Positions 36,056-44,823 of a stretch of 64,000 nucleotides of DNA are shown piece after piece. The notes beneath the pieces were generated by a model, which saw nothing but the letters and a program-made list of their open reading frames with translations, was not told where the DNA came from and did no database searches. The position numbers were made by a program, and so were the translations under genes. This DNA comes from Methanococcus maripaludis (GTDB lineage Archaea > AGJL01 > Methanococci > Methanococcales > Methanococcaceae): the NCBI RefSeq assembly GCF_013760955.1, contig NZ_JACDUL010000004.1:124001-188000 (forward strand). Direction: 5' to 3'. The stretch's first letter is position 1. Each line of letters begins with the position of its first letter.

Positions 36056-36175
36056 ATGGAGCGTGAGACTATAAAAAGAAGCTCAAGAAGATGGAAAAAG
36101 AAAGGACAAATGAGATGGAAACACTACAAAAAAAGAATTAGAAGAATGAAAAGAGAAAAAAGAGAAAATAAATAA
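36056..36175 (+). CDS. rpl41e: Large ribosomal subunit protein eL41
   Basis: A 39-codon gene, extremely basic, with the archaeal eL41 core IKRSSRRWKKKG...MRWKHYKKRIRRMKREKR. eL41 is the smallest ribosomal protein, a single helix at the subunit interface. The ATG at 36056 has no clear binding site. The conserved part begins only at codon 6, and a GTGAG stretch at 36063-36067 lies just before it (ATA at 36071), so the real start is uncertain. A T-run at 36196-36201 probably terminates the eS17-dapA-gatC-eL41 string. Confidence 0.8.
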   Translation: MERETIKRSSRRWKKKGQMRWKHYKKRIRRMKREKRENK

Positions 36176-36929
36176 TTAAGTAAATAATTATACTATTTTT
36201 TATGTTTTAAATTTTAATTTTTGTTAATTGTGAGAACTAGCTTTTTTTGATTTGTTAAAAAATAATTTATAAAAAAAGTTTTGGGGAGAATTTCTAATTT
36301 TTAGTTAGTAGTTTATTAGGGGGATTTTAGTGTATTACTATGGACTTTAAATTATATTTGGTAAATGATGTTATCGTTGGTTTAAGCTACACTCTCTATC
36401 GACCAGGGACACCACCCCTTTATCGACATATTACTCTTCTTTTTGGTTTATATTTATTCTTTTCCCCAAATAAACGTTAATAATAGCCATCTATATTTTC
36501 AATGGGTATTTATTTTAAATATTCAAAAAGTGAGTTCAAAAAAATTAATTGAGTTAAATTTACAACCATTAAAAAAATTTACAGATCAAAATATACATTT
36601 TTAAGATTTAAAATTAATTTACTGCCCAGAATAATTATCTCACATACTTTTGAATTCAATATACTTATTCTACATTACTTCGTAAAACTTTTTTAAAATT
36701 TAACCTGTGATCATCAACTTAAAAAAATCACTAAAAATACGCCCATCTTTTTTACAATTTTCAACATCATATTCATTCAAAAATAAATTTAATATTTAAT
36801 GGTAATCTAATTAGATTGCAGTTTATAAAAAAAAGTAACTGTTATATATTATTTAATTTTAAAGGGATATTATTTAAAATAGTCAAAATTGTGATTTTCA
36901 TAAATACTAAAACTAATCGGAGGCCAATC
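36176..36929 (+). other. Long non-coding spacer before the methyltransferase/radical SAM cassette
   Basis: A 754-base AT-rich spacer, long for this compact genome. It holds a T-run terminator near 36196, a TTTATAAAA promoter-like box near 36266, a GC-richer patch at about 36380-36425, a perfect palindrome at 36804-36817 and two TATA-like boxes (36822-36830, 36841-36850) for the downstream cassette. A 46-codon frame with ATG at 36340 and stop at 36480 overlaps the GC patch, but its ribosome site is too far away. I see no tRNA, C/D sRNA or insertion sequence end in it. Confidence 0.6.
36804..36817. promoter_or_regulatory. Perfect palindrome, candidate operator
   Basis: AATCTAATTAGATT is a perfect 14-base palindrome placed directly upstream of TTTATAAAA (36822) and GTTATATATT (36841). 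At that distance from a TATA box it would suit a dimeric regulator acting on the methyltransferase/radical SAM cassette. The AT-rich context raises the chance of coincidence. Confidence 0.4.
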
Positions 36930-37586
36930 ATGTCTGAAAACAGGAAAAAATTCGACAAAAAAGGTGCCAATAACATGGATGAGATTTCAAAAACACTATT
37001 TGCACCAATATACCCTGTGATCGCAGAAAATATTATTAACCGTTTTAAAATAACCAACGGCACCTGCGTAGACATTGGAAGTGGTCCCGGAGCGCTATCA
37101 ATTGCGTTAGCAAAGCAGACCGATCTTTCGATAATAGCTTTGGACTTTTCTAAACACATGAACGAAATAGCCTCGAAAAATATTGAAGATGCTAACCTAA
37201 ACGATCGAATCCAAATTGTTCAAGGGGATGTACACAATATCCCAATTGATAACGATTATGCGGATTTAATCGTTAGCAGAGGTTCAGTATTCTTTTGGAA
37301 TGATATTGCCACATCATTTAGAGAAATTTATCGAATTCTCAAGCCAGGTGGAAAAACTTACATTGGTGGAGGATTTGGCAACAAAGAATTGCGTGATTCA
37401 ATTTCAGCCGAGATGATACGCAAAAACCCAGATTGGAAAGAATTCAACCGAAAAAACATATCCCAAGAGAACGTTGAACGGTTCCAAAATGTGCTTGATG
37501 AAATAGGTATTCAATCTTACGAAATTATCCTTGAAGACGAAGGATTCTGGATTATAATCTCAAAAACCGGTCGAGGGGAGATCTAA
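36930..37586 (+). CDS. Class I SAM-dependent methyltransferase
   Basis: 218 residues. VDIGSGPGALSIALAKQ is SAM motif I, IALDFSKHMNEIA motif post-I and DYADLIVSRGSVFFW the motif II region; RILKPGGKTYIGGG is motif III. The fold is a small-molecule (UbiE-like) methyltransferase. The ATG at 36930 follows CGGAGGCCAATC; in-frame codons upstream belong to the leader. Arginine is largely CGT/CGA/CGC/CGG here, unlike neighbours. The stop and the start of the radical SAM gene overlap as TAATG, so the two products are translationally coupled and probably act on the same compound. Confidence 0.85.
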   Translation: MSENRKKFDKKGANNMDEISKTLFAPIYPVIAENIINRFKITNGTCVDIGSGPGALSIALAKQTDLSIIALDFSKHMNEIASKNIEDANLNDRIQIVQGDVHNIPIDNDYADLIVSRGSVFFWNDIATSFREIYRILKPGGKTYIGGGFGNKELRDSISAEMIRKNPDWKEFNRKNISQENVERFQNVLDEIGIQSYEIILEDEGFWIIISKTGRGEI

Positions 37587-39349
37587 TGAAATGTACAGTA
37601 TGTGAAATCGGGTGTGATATCCCAGAAGGGCGTTACGGTCGATGTAATATGTATACAAATCAAAACAGTAAGATAATCGAGAGGTTTCCTGAATCTTACC
37701 TTACAGTACTCCCCATTACAATTGAAACGATGCCCATGGTTCATTTTGCACCAAAAAATAAATTTTTACAGGTGAACACTGTTGGATGTAACTTTAAGTG
37801 TCAAGGATGTATCTCAGAAACTTTAACTTCAAATGTTGATGCATTAGCTGGTGCCCTCACTAAAGCTTCAGCCGCAGATATCGTACATCGTGCAAAAACT
37901 GAAGAATGCCAAGGTATTGTTTTTTGTCTTAATGATCCTGCTGCATCATATTATACATTTTTAGCCCTGGCAAAAGAAACGAAATCGGCTAATCTTTGGG
38001 TTGGATGTTCAACAAACGGTTATTTCACTGAAAAAGCCCTCACCACAATAATCCCATATCTTGATTTTGTCAATATTGGCTTGAAAGGTTCATCAGATGC
38101 ACGTTATAAAGAATGCGGTGCAAAATCTGCAGCTCCCGTGTTTCGAAATATTCGCATGCTTCACGAAGCAGGAATACACGTGGAAACCTCTGCAATGTAT
38201 ATAAATGGCAATGATGAAGAGATATTAAAAGCCGCAAAGGAAGTGGCATCTGTTTCAAAAGATATACCATTACAGGTGATGCGTTTTGTACCTTTTGGAG
38301 AAGCAAAACCTGAACTAGAACCCACCATAAATAAATCCGAACAAATTGTAGGCCAGTTACGCTCCATTCTAAACTACGTCTACCTTTTTAATTCACCAGG
38401 AACTGAATATTTAACAACTGCCTGCCCAATCTGTGGGAATGAAATCATTAAACGTGAATTCTACGGGCCTATGGGATGCCGCACAACTGATTCTTGCGAA
38501 AACGGTAAGTGTTCCTGTGGATGGCTGGCGCCAGTAAAAGGGCCCATCAATAGTGAACAGTTTACTGAATACGGTATGCTTGGAGGATACCGGACTACAC
38601 GTGCTATTGAAATGGCCCATGCCATTCTGATCACACTCGGAATCCGGGATAATGAAGAACTTGGAGAGATTCTTGGGGATATCATTAAAGAAGACTTCAT
38701 TCGAGGGTTGCATGACCGTATTCAACAGATCAATTCTTGGATCGGACTTATCAACGATCTCGCTATGCGAACTGGGCGGGAAAAAGAAGGTAGTGAACTT
38801 ATCACATTCATTCAAGAGCGTGTTGATAAGATATCTGAAGGTAGCAAACTGGTAAAATCACGTCCTTCTGTTTACTATTCAATGGGTTATCCATTATTTG
38901 CTTTGAATGCCGAGCGATTCGAAACCAATCTTGTAGAATCTGTTGGAGGCATTTGCGTTAATAAAAGTCTTACACGCAAAGGTAAACCTGGTGTTAATAT
39001 CTCGGTAAATGAAATAAATGAACTCGGCCCTGATATAATGTTTATATCAGGATTTCTCTCTTCACCGGCTTCTGACTATATTCAATACTGTAGCAGGCAC
39101 GGAATAGATAATAAAGCCGTTCAGATGGGAAATATATTTAATGTGCCTGCAGGGTGGGATTTTGGAAGTCCCAGGTGGATACTCGGATTCATGTTCCTTG
39201 CAAACGCCATTCATCCAGAAATATTCTCTTTCGACTTGGAAACTGAACAAAAAGAGTTCTATAAACGTTTTTATGGCATTGATGCAGAGAACGTTGTTAC
39301 AAACCGTGACTTTTCAAGACCGGCATTAACTACCCCAAAAGAAATATAA
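37586..39349 (+). CDS. Radical SAM enzyme fused to a chelate-binding-protein fold
   Basis: 587 residues. Residues 1-315 resemble AmmeMemoRadiSam/PflA-type radical SAM enzymes: an N-terminal cysteine cluster (C3, C6, C10, C20), the CX3CX2C motif at C68, C72, C75, and a C-terminal knuckle region (C280, C283, C298, C304, C309, C311). Residues about 325-587 look like the class III substrate-binding fold of siderophore/B12-type ABC transporters: a long linker helix, then RPSVYYSMGYPLF, VESVGGICVN, LGPDIMFISG and a final LETEQKEFYKRFYG helix. There is no signal peptide, so this domain is cytoplasmic. Codon use (many CGT/CGC) suggests acquisition. Substrate unknown; a metal chelate or tetrapyrrole is inferred from the fold. 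Confidence 0.75.
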   Translation: MKCTVCEIGCDIPEGRYGRCNMYTNQNSKIIERFPESYLTVLPITIETMPMVHFAPKNKFLQVNTVGCNFKCQGCISETLTSNVDALAGALTKASAADIVHRAKTEECQGIVFCLNDPAASYYTFLALAKETKSANLWVGCSTNGYFTEKALTTIIPYLDFVNIGLKGSSDARYKECGAKSAAPVFRNIRMLHEAGIHVETSAMYINGNDEEILKAAKEVASVSKDIPLQVMRFVPFGEAKPELEPTINKSEQIVGQLRSILNYVYLFNSPGTEYLTTACPICGNEIIKREFYGPMGCRTTDSCENGKCSCGWLAPVKGPINSEQFTEYGMLGGYRTTRAIEMAHAILITLGIRDNEELGEILGDIIKEDFIRGLHDRIQQINSWIGLINDLAMRTGREKEGSELITFIQERVDKISEGSKLVKSRPSVYYSMGYPLFALNAERFETNLVESVGGICVNKSLTRKGKPGVNISVNEINELGPDIMFISGFLSSPASDYIQYCSRHGIDNKAVQMGNIFNVPAGWDFGSPRWILGFMFLANAIHPEIFSFDLETEQKEFYKRFYGIDAENVVTNRDFSRPALTTPKEI

Positions 39350-39456
39350 TTCCAAATTATCTTTTTTTTAAATAACGCTGTTTAAACCAAATATTAAAGT
39401 CAATTTAAAACAATAAATACAACTAAAAAAGACAGTACGGTAAATTATTAAAAAAT

Positions 39457-40101
39457 TCATCTATCAAAGCATGCATTTTCAAGTTCTGCCAATGTATTTA
39501 GGTTTATAAATATATTGCATGATTCATCGATTTTTTCAGCATCCACGTACAATGGATTCAATTCATCTATCAAACGCCTTATAGGAAATGATCTATTCTT
39601 TTCAAGCATTTCTTCGACGATTGTTCCAAGTACATTTACGGATGAAATGTGATATAGTGAAAAAAGTGGCTCAATGAACCCATTTTTATGTTTTGGAACT
39701 ATACAATCATTCCCATTTAATTCTGCTTCTTTTATGCAGTCAAGTATGTTTACGATAGATTCTTCGGTAATAAACGGCATGTCACATGGAACCAAAAAAA
39801 CCCACTGTGAAGTAGTATTTAACATTCCAGAAAGCATTCCAATCAATGGACCCATTTCTGGGACAAAATCCCAAGTAATCGTTTGATGGTACTTTTTATA
39901 ATAATAAAGCTGTTTTTCAATTTCGCTTTCAGATTTTTCCATAAATCTAGGGTTTCTAAATACTGTAACAAATGGAATCTCCATATCCAATAGCATATCC
40001 GCAATATTTTCTATCAAATATTTATTGCCAGACTTTCTAAAGGATTTTTCGCCACCCATACGTTCTGCTTTTCCGCCAGATAATATAATCGCTGATATCA
40101 T
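39457..40101 (-). CDS. mobA: Molybdenum cofactor guanylyltransferase MobA-like
   Basis: 214 residues. SAIILSGGKAERMGGEKS is the nucleotide loop; PCDMPFI and PLIGMLSGML are family blocks. MobA attaches GMP to molybdopterin to make the guanine dinucleotide cofactor used by formate dehydrogenase and formylmethanofuran dehydrogenase. The ATG at 40101 follows GGGACACTT; a longer in-frame extension would overlap the promoter and leader of the FKBP gene. moaA lies 0.9 kb away and moeA at 61674. Confidence 0.88.
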   Translation of the reverse strand: MISAIILSGGKAERMGGEKSFRKSGNKYLIENIADMLLDMEIPFVTVFRNPRFMEKSESEIEKQLYYYKKYHQTITWDFVPEMGPLIGMLSGMLNTTSQWVFLVPCDMPFITEESIVNILDCIKEAELNGNDCIVPKHKNGFIEPLFSLYHISSVNVLGTIVEEMLEKNRSFPIRRLIDELNPLYVDAEKIDESCNIFINLNTLAELENACFDR

Positions 40102-40137
40102 AAGTGTCCCGATTTTTAAAACATGATTTTGACAAGA

Positions 40138-40146
40138 TTTATATAC
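40138..40146 (+). promoter_or_regulatory. TATA box for the FKBP gene
   Basis: TTTATATAC, about 70 bases before the ATG at 40211, predicts a transcript start near 40168 and thus supports the later start codon. Confidence 0.5.
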
Positions 40147-40210
40147 TCTTTTATTTATACTTGTTGTGATAATCGTTGCGATTGGATTTATTGAAACAAA
40201 TGGTGAAATA

Positions 40211-40888
40211 ATGGAAAAAGGAAAACTCGTAAAAATTTCATACGACGGATATGTTGAAGAAAACTTGTTTGATACAACAAACGAAGAAACAGCTAAAGAA
40301 CAAGGAATTTTCAATCCAAACATGGTTTACGGTACAGTTACCGTATCCGCTGGCGAAAAAATGTTAATCCCTGGACTCGACAACGCTATAATGGAAATGA
40401 ACGTTGGAGAAGAAAGAGAACTTGATTTAGCTGCTGAAGAAGCTTTTGGTAAAAGAGACCCTTCACAAGTAAAAATCGTTCCAATGAAAGAATTCAAAAA
40501 ACACAACGTAAACCCAATCCCAGGAATGCCTGTAAACATAGACAACAAAATCGGAAAAGTTGTTAGCGCAAACGGTGGAAGAATATTGGTTGACTTCAAC
40601 CACGAACTTGCAGGAAAAGCTTTAAAATACAAATTAAAAATCGAAGAACTTGTAGAAGCTCCTGAAGCTATTGCTTTAGAAGTTGCAAAATTATTCATTC
40701 CAAGAATTTCAGAAGAAAACTTAAAAATAACCATTGACGGCGAAAACGTAACATTGGACCTCCCTGAAAACACGGCATTCATGCAAAACCTCCAAATGGT
40801 TAAAATGGGAATTGCAAACGAATTAATCAAAAGATTAGAAGCTAAAAAAGTTTCATTCATTGACAACTTCGTTAAAAAAACAGAATAA
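40211..40888 (+). CDS. FKBP-type peptidyl-prolyl isomerase, long archaeal form
   Basis: 225 residues. GKLVKISYDGYVEE...DTT opens the FKBP domain and IPGLDNAIMEMNVGEERELDLAAEEAFGKRDP is its core, with the inserted IF chaperone flap of SlyD-like proteins (about 85-140). A C-terminal domain of about 80 residues marks the long archaeal FKBP. It catalyses proline isomerisation and acts as a folding chaperone. The codon choice (AAC, GAA, GTT) looks like a highly expressed gene. Start ATG follows GGTGAAATA. Confidence 0.92.
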   Translation: MEKGKLVKISYDGYVEENLFDTTNEETAKEQGIFNPNMVYGTVTVSAGEKMLIPGLDNAIMEMNVGEERELDLAAEEAFGKRDPSQVKIVPMKEFKKHNVNPIPGMPVNIDNKIGKVVSANGGRILVDFNHELAGKALKYKLKIEELVEAPEAIALEVAKLFIPRISEENLKITIDGENVTLDLPENTAFMQNLQMVKMGIANELIKRLEAKKVSFIDNFVKKTE

Positions 40889-41017
40889 TTAAAATTAAAT
40901 AATCTTCTCTTTTTCACGTTTTATTCGGGTCATTTTAAATAGTAACTTTTTTAAATTACATGATACATAGTTAGTGTAAACACTACCCCTTAACCCCTAT
41001 TGCACACTGTGATAACC

Positions 41018-41911
41018 ATGGAAGACCGATATGGAAGAGAAATCCGTTCTTTTAGACTTTCGATAACTCCAAAATGTAATTTAAAATGCTTTTACTGCCA
41101 TAAAGAAGGTAGAAATGAGGAGCACGGCAAATTAATGAGTGCTGATGAAATTGGAAAAATTGTAAAATCTTCATTAGAATTTGGAGTTAGAAAAATTAAG
41201 ATTTCTGGTGGAGAACCACTTTTAAGAACTGATTTACCAGAAATTATTGAAAATATTAAAGATGACCAGATTAAAGATATTTCACTAACTACAAATGGGA
41301 TATTGCTTGAAAAATATGCACAAAAATTAAAAGATGCCGGACTTGATAGAGTAAACGTGAGTTTAGATACGCTAGATCCTGAACAGTACAAACAAATTAC
41401 TGCTGGCGGAAACATTGAAAGCGTAAAAAAAGGAATTGAAAAAGCTATCGAAGTCGGTTTAACACCATTGAAAGTTAATTTTTTGGCAATGGACTGTACA
41501 ATAAACCAACTTCCAGCTATCATGGATTACTGCAGAAAAATTGGTGCAATACTTCAGGTAATTGAATTTATTCCAATGGAAGAGGAGTTAAAACATCACC
41601 ACATAGATGTCGTTCCAATTGAAGAAGAAATTGGGAAAAAAGCAGATCAGGTATTTACGAGAAAATTCATGCAAAATCGGAAAAAATATATTGTTGATGG
41701 ATTAGAAGTTGAATTTGTTCGGCCAATGGACAATACCGAATTTTGCGGACACTGTACAAGAATAAGACTTACTTACGATGGTTATTTAAAACCTTGTCTT
41801 TTAAGAGACGATAATTTAGTGGATGTCGCAAATCCGCTTAGAAATGGAGAAGATATTAGAAAATACTTCATAAAATGTATCGAAGAAAGAGAACCTTTCT
41901 GTAAAGCTCAG
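41018..41911 (+). CDS. moaA: GTP 3',8-cyclase MoaA
   Basis: 298 residues. The N-terminal CNLKCFYCHKEG is the radical SAM CX3CX2C site; the C-terminal CGHCTRIRLTYDGYLKPCL binds the second 4Fe-4S cluster (CX2CX13C). ISGGEPLLR and SLDTLDPEQY are SAM contacts. It makes the first intermediate of molybdopterin from GTP. The ATG at 41018 follows GTGATAACC. The stop codon follows at 41912-41914. A cupin gene follows four bases later. Confidence 0.94.
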
Positions 41912-41918
41912 TGAAATA

Positions 41919-42419
41919 ATGAAAACTGCAGAATATTTCATTAAAAAGCTTGGTTTAGAAAAACATCCTGAAGGGGGCTTTTATAAACGGATATATCAAT
42001 CTGACGAAGTAATTTCAAAAGATAAGTTGCCAGAACGATACAATTCAGACCGGTTCTATTCTACTTCGATATATTATCTTTTAAATGGAAATGATGTTTC
42101 AAAATTCCATCGTTTAAAATCTGATGAAATATGGCATTACTATTTTGGAAGTCCTGCGATTATTCATATTATTGATGATCTTGGAAATTATTCTTTAAAA
42201 AAATTAGGGCCCAATCTCGAAAAAAGTGAAAATTTTCAGGTGATTATCCCTAAAAATTCATGTTTTGCTGCAGAAGTTGTTGAAAAAAATTCTTTTGTAA
42301 TTGTTGGATGTACTGTATCCCCGGGTTTTGATTTTGAAGATTTCAGACTTGCTTCAAAAGATGAACTATTAAAAAAATATTCTGAGCATGTTAATTTAAT
42401 TAAAAAATTCTCTGATTAA
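41919..42419 (+). CDS. Cupin superfamily protein, DUF985
   Basis: 166 residues, a single cupin (YML079w-like). KLGLEKHPEGGFYKRIYQS, STSIYYLLNGNDVSKFHRLKSDEIWHYYFG and GCTVSPGFDFEDF are the family blocks; FHRLKSDEIWHYY carries the putative ligand-site histidines and Glu. Function is unknown; yeast and plant relatives bind small molecules. It is four bases after moaA and probably cotranscribed. Start ATG follows GTGAAATA. Confidence 0.87.
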   Translation: MKTAEYFIKKLGLEKHPEGGFYKRIYQSDEVISKDKLPERYNSDRFYSTSIYYLLNGNDVSKFHRLKSDEIWHYYFGSPAIIHIIDDLGNYSLKKLGPNLEKSENFQVIIPKNSCFAAEVVEKNSFVIVGCTVSPGFDFEDFRLASKDELLKKYSEHVNLIKKFSD

Positions 42420-42490
42420 TTTTAATAAGATTACAGTAGTATCTATCATTCAGATAAAAAATATTCTTAACTAGGCGAATGGGTGAAAGT

Positions 42491-44077
42491 TTGAAATCGG
42501 TTCTAAAAAAAATAGGATGTATCCTATTTGGAAGTACACTATTATCTACGTCCTTTATGGCAGTTTATGCCCTCGAAAAATACGGGAATGTAAATGACTT
42601 TTTAGATGATGATTTGGTAAAGAACGGAAACCCCGACGTTTATATCGTAGTTGGAGAAAATTCTGCTGCACTGGATGTAACTTCAGCAAATCAAATCTCT
42701 GCAAAAATTGGAACTCTTACTTACTCTGAAATAGTTATTGAAGAGGAATCTACCGTAGAATACCAAATTATTGGGAAATCTGAAAGTATTAATTTACTGG
42801 ATGGGACTGACAAATTAGATAGTACCGGTACCGAAAAATCCTGGATTTTAGTTACTGCAGCCGATGATAGTTATTCTAACTATTTTAACAATGATGAAGG
42901 AAATTCTTTTTCATATTCTGGATTTTCAGAAGCAGATCAGACAAAATCGCTTGGAGAATTTGGATATTTACTTGAATTGGATGATATGGATCCAGAAAAT
43001 CATTTTGAATCTGATGATGATGCTACAGAAATAATATTTACAAGAATTATTGATTCAAACAAAAATGTAAATTCTCAAACGTTTGATATTGGAAAAGACA
43101 TGGTTTACGCATCAATAATTTATCCAAATCAGGTTTCGGCATTTAAATTATCAAAAGAACTAAAAGAAGGTTATGAAATTCCATTTTTAGGTGACAGATA
43201 CCGTATTGTAAAAATTGATGAAAATGAGGGTATAATCTACCTTGGAACCCCTTCATACGATGGAACTATTGAACAGAACGAATACATAAGTTTGGGGGAG
43301 TATCAAGTAGTTTTGGGTGAAATTTTAGAAAGCGAAGATAAATATAGCGTTCAAATTTCAGTATTAAGAAATGGTAAAATAATTAAAGAACATACTGAGA
43401 TTTTAAGTTCAGATAAATCATTTTCATTTATTGCTGGCGGTATTGGAGTTACAGTTCATGATGTATGGTTAAATAGTGCAGCAGATACTGGTTATGCAGA
43501 TATCACGATATGTAAATCCATACTTGAATTAGAACTTGGGGAAGAATACATTGATGACTGGGAAGTAAGAACTGTTAACAATAACGGCGGAACTATTGAC
43601 TTTTTAAAAACTTATGAAGACAGTGCAGTTGGAATTGCTCTTGTGTACACTGGAAGTGACGTTGAAAGAATAAAGGATGGGGACAAGCTTGAAATTGCAG
43701 ATTACGTAAAGTTAGTATTTGACGATGAAGACGATCTTGATAAAATGATTGCCCAATATAAAGCTGAAAGAACAGTAACTACCGGATCTACTGGTGGAAC
43801 CGTCATTACACAATCCGGAAAAGTTCCGGAAGTGATTCTCGATATTGAAATCGAACTTGATGAAGCGGATAAAAATTTAATCCTCATTGGTGGCCCTGTT
43901 GCAAACAAACTGACAGAAGAGTTGCAAAATGATGGAAAAATCAATATTGACAATGAAAGCCCGGCAACCGCAATATTGGTCGAAGGTGCTGCAAATGGAA
44001 ACGACGTCCTTGTAGTTGCAGGAGGAGATAGATACAGTACAGAAAGTGCAGTACTATCCATCATAAATCTCATTTAA
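42491..44077 (+). CDS. S-layer family protein (paralogue)
   Basis: About 528 residues. A signal peptide (KSVLKKIGCILFGSTLLSTSFMAVYA) is followed by the Methanococcus S-layer N-domain (DVYIVVGENSAALDVTSANQISAKIGTL). It ends with the S-layer C-domain (NLILIGGPVANKLTEEL...VLVVAGGDRYSTESAV). The protein is acidic and wholly extracellular. The TTG at 42491 is preceded by GGGTGAAAGT; an ATG at 42479 would contain that site. It is not the abundant S-layer gene by context; it may be a minor or condition-specific wall protein. Single gene with AT-rich flanks. Confidence 0.85.
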   Translation: MKSVLKKIGCILFGSTLLSTSFMAVYALEKYGNVNDFLDDDLVKNGNPDVYIVVGENSAALDVTSANQISAKIGTLTYSEIVIEEESTVEYQIIGKSESINLLDGTDKLDSTGTEKSWILVTAADDSYSNYFNNDEGNSFSYSGFSEADQTKSLGEFGYLLELDDMDPENHFESDDDATEIIFTRIIDSNKNVNSQTFDIGKDMVYASIIYPNQVSAFKLSKELKEGYEIPFLGDRYRIVKIDENEGIIYLGTPSYDGTIEQNEYISLGEYQVVLGEILESEDKYSVQISVLRNGKIIKEHTEILSSDKSFSFIAGGIGVTVHDVWLNSAADTGYADITICKSILELELGEEYIDDWEVRTVNNNGGTIDFLKTYEDSAVGIALVYTGSDVERIKDGDKLEIADYVKLVFDDEDDLDKMIAQYKAERTVTTGSTGGTVITQSGKVPEVILDIEIELDEADKNLILIGGPVANKLTEELQNDGKINIDNESPATAILVEGAANGNDVLVVAGGDRYSTESAVLSIINLI

Positions 44078-44169
44078 TGTCATTTTAAATTATTTCTTTT
44101 TTCAAATTTGTTCGAAATATCGTGTTCAACAGATAATTTTTTAAAACTTAAAACCATATTCATAGTGAA

Positions 44170-44194
44170 AAGTATGGCCGTAATACCTATACTT
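44170..44194. promoter_or_regulatory. Inverted repeat upstream of XRE-cupin regulator
   Basis: AAGTAT, 13 bases, ATACTT, starting 54 bases before the regulator ATG. Its location fits an autoregulatory operator for the XRE-cupin protein that heads the acyl-CoA ligase operon. Evidence is only symmetry and position. Confidence 0.35.
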
Positions 44195-44223
44195 CTTAAA
44201 AAACTGGAAATTAGAGGATAAAA

Positions 44224-44802
44224 ATGGCTGAAAAAAACCACGTCGGTATTAAAATTAAACAGACACGAGAAAGACAGAATATGTCCATCGAAGAACTTGC
44301 AAAAGCAAGTAACAGCAGTGTAAATCTTATCGAAAGCTTGGAAAATGGAGATTTAGTTCCGTCATTAACCCCTCTTTTTAAAATTGCAAGAGCCCTTGGC
44401 GTTAGACTCGGTACATTTTTAGACGATGCTCCTCAGAGCGGCCCTGTAGTAACCAAATCTGGAAGCTCAGAAAGTATTGTCAGATTTTCAGGAAAAATTG
44501 ATGGAAGTAAAGACAGTAAATTGGATTTTTACGCACTTGCCAGTGAAAAACAGGACAGGCATATGGAACCATTCATAATAGACGTTTATCCAATTGAATC
44601 TGAAGAATATAAGCTCTCTTCACATGAAGGAGAAGAATTCATCTATGTAATGGGTGGAGAAATTGAAGTATTGTACGGAAAAGAAAAATACCTTCTTAAA
44701 CAAGGAGACAGCATATACTACGATTCAATCGTTCCACATGACTTGCATGCATTTGGAAAAGATGTTGCAAAAATTCTTGCAGTAATATACTCACCATTTT
44801 AA
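44224..44802 (+). CDS. XRE-family regulator with cupin sensor domain
   Basis: 192 residues. Residues 8-62 are a helix-turn-helix of the XRE type ([32 protein letters not shown]). Residues about 110-190 form a cupin ([21 protein letters not shown]...[21 protein letters not shown]) with metal-type His/Glu. Such proteins sense a small ligand and control the adjacent genes. It heads an operon with the thioesterase and acyl-CoA ligase. Start ATG follows GAGGATAAAA. An inverted repeat lies in its leader at 44170. Confidence 0.88.
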   Translation: MAEKNHVGIKIKQTRERQNMSIEELAKASNSSVNLIESLENGDLVPSLTPLFKIARALGVRLGTFLDDAPQSGPVVTKSGSSESIVRFSGKIDGSKDSKLDFYALASEKQDRHMEPFIIDVYPIESEEYKLSSHEGEEFIYVMGGEIEVLYGKEKYLLKQGDSIYYDSIVPHDLHAFGKDVAKILAVIYSPF

Positions 44803-44823
44803 TCCTTATAAATCGTGATAATA

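Noticed and set aside
40102-40323. N-terminal extension of the mobA frame
   Set aside because: It runs over the promoter and first codons of the FKBP gene, and the MobA family begins at the ATG at 40101.
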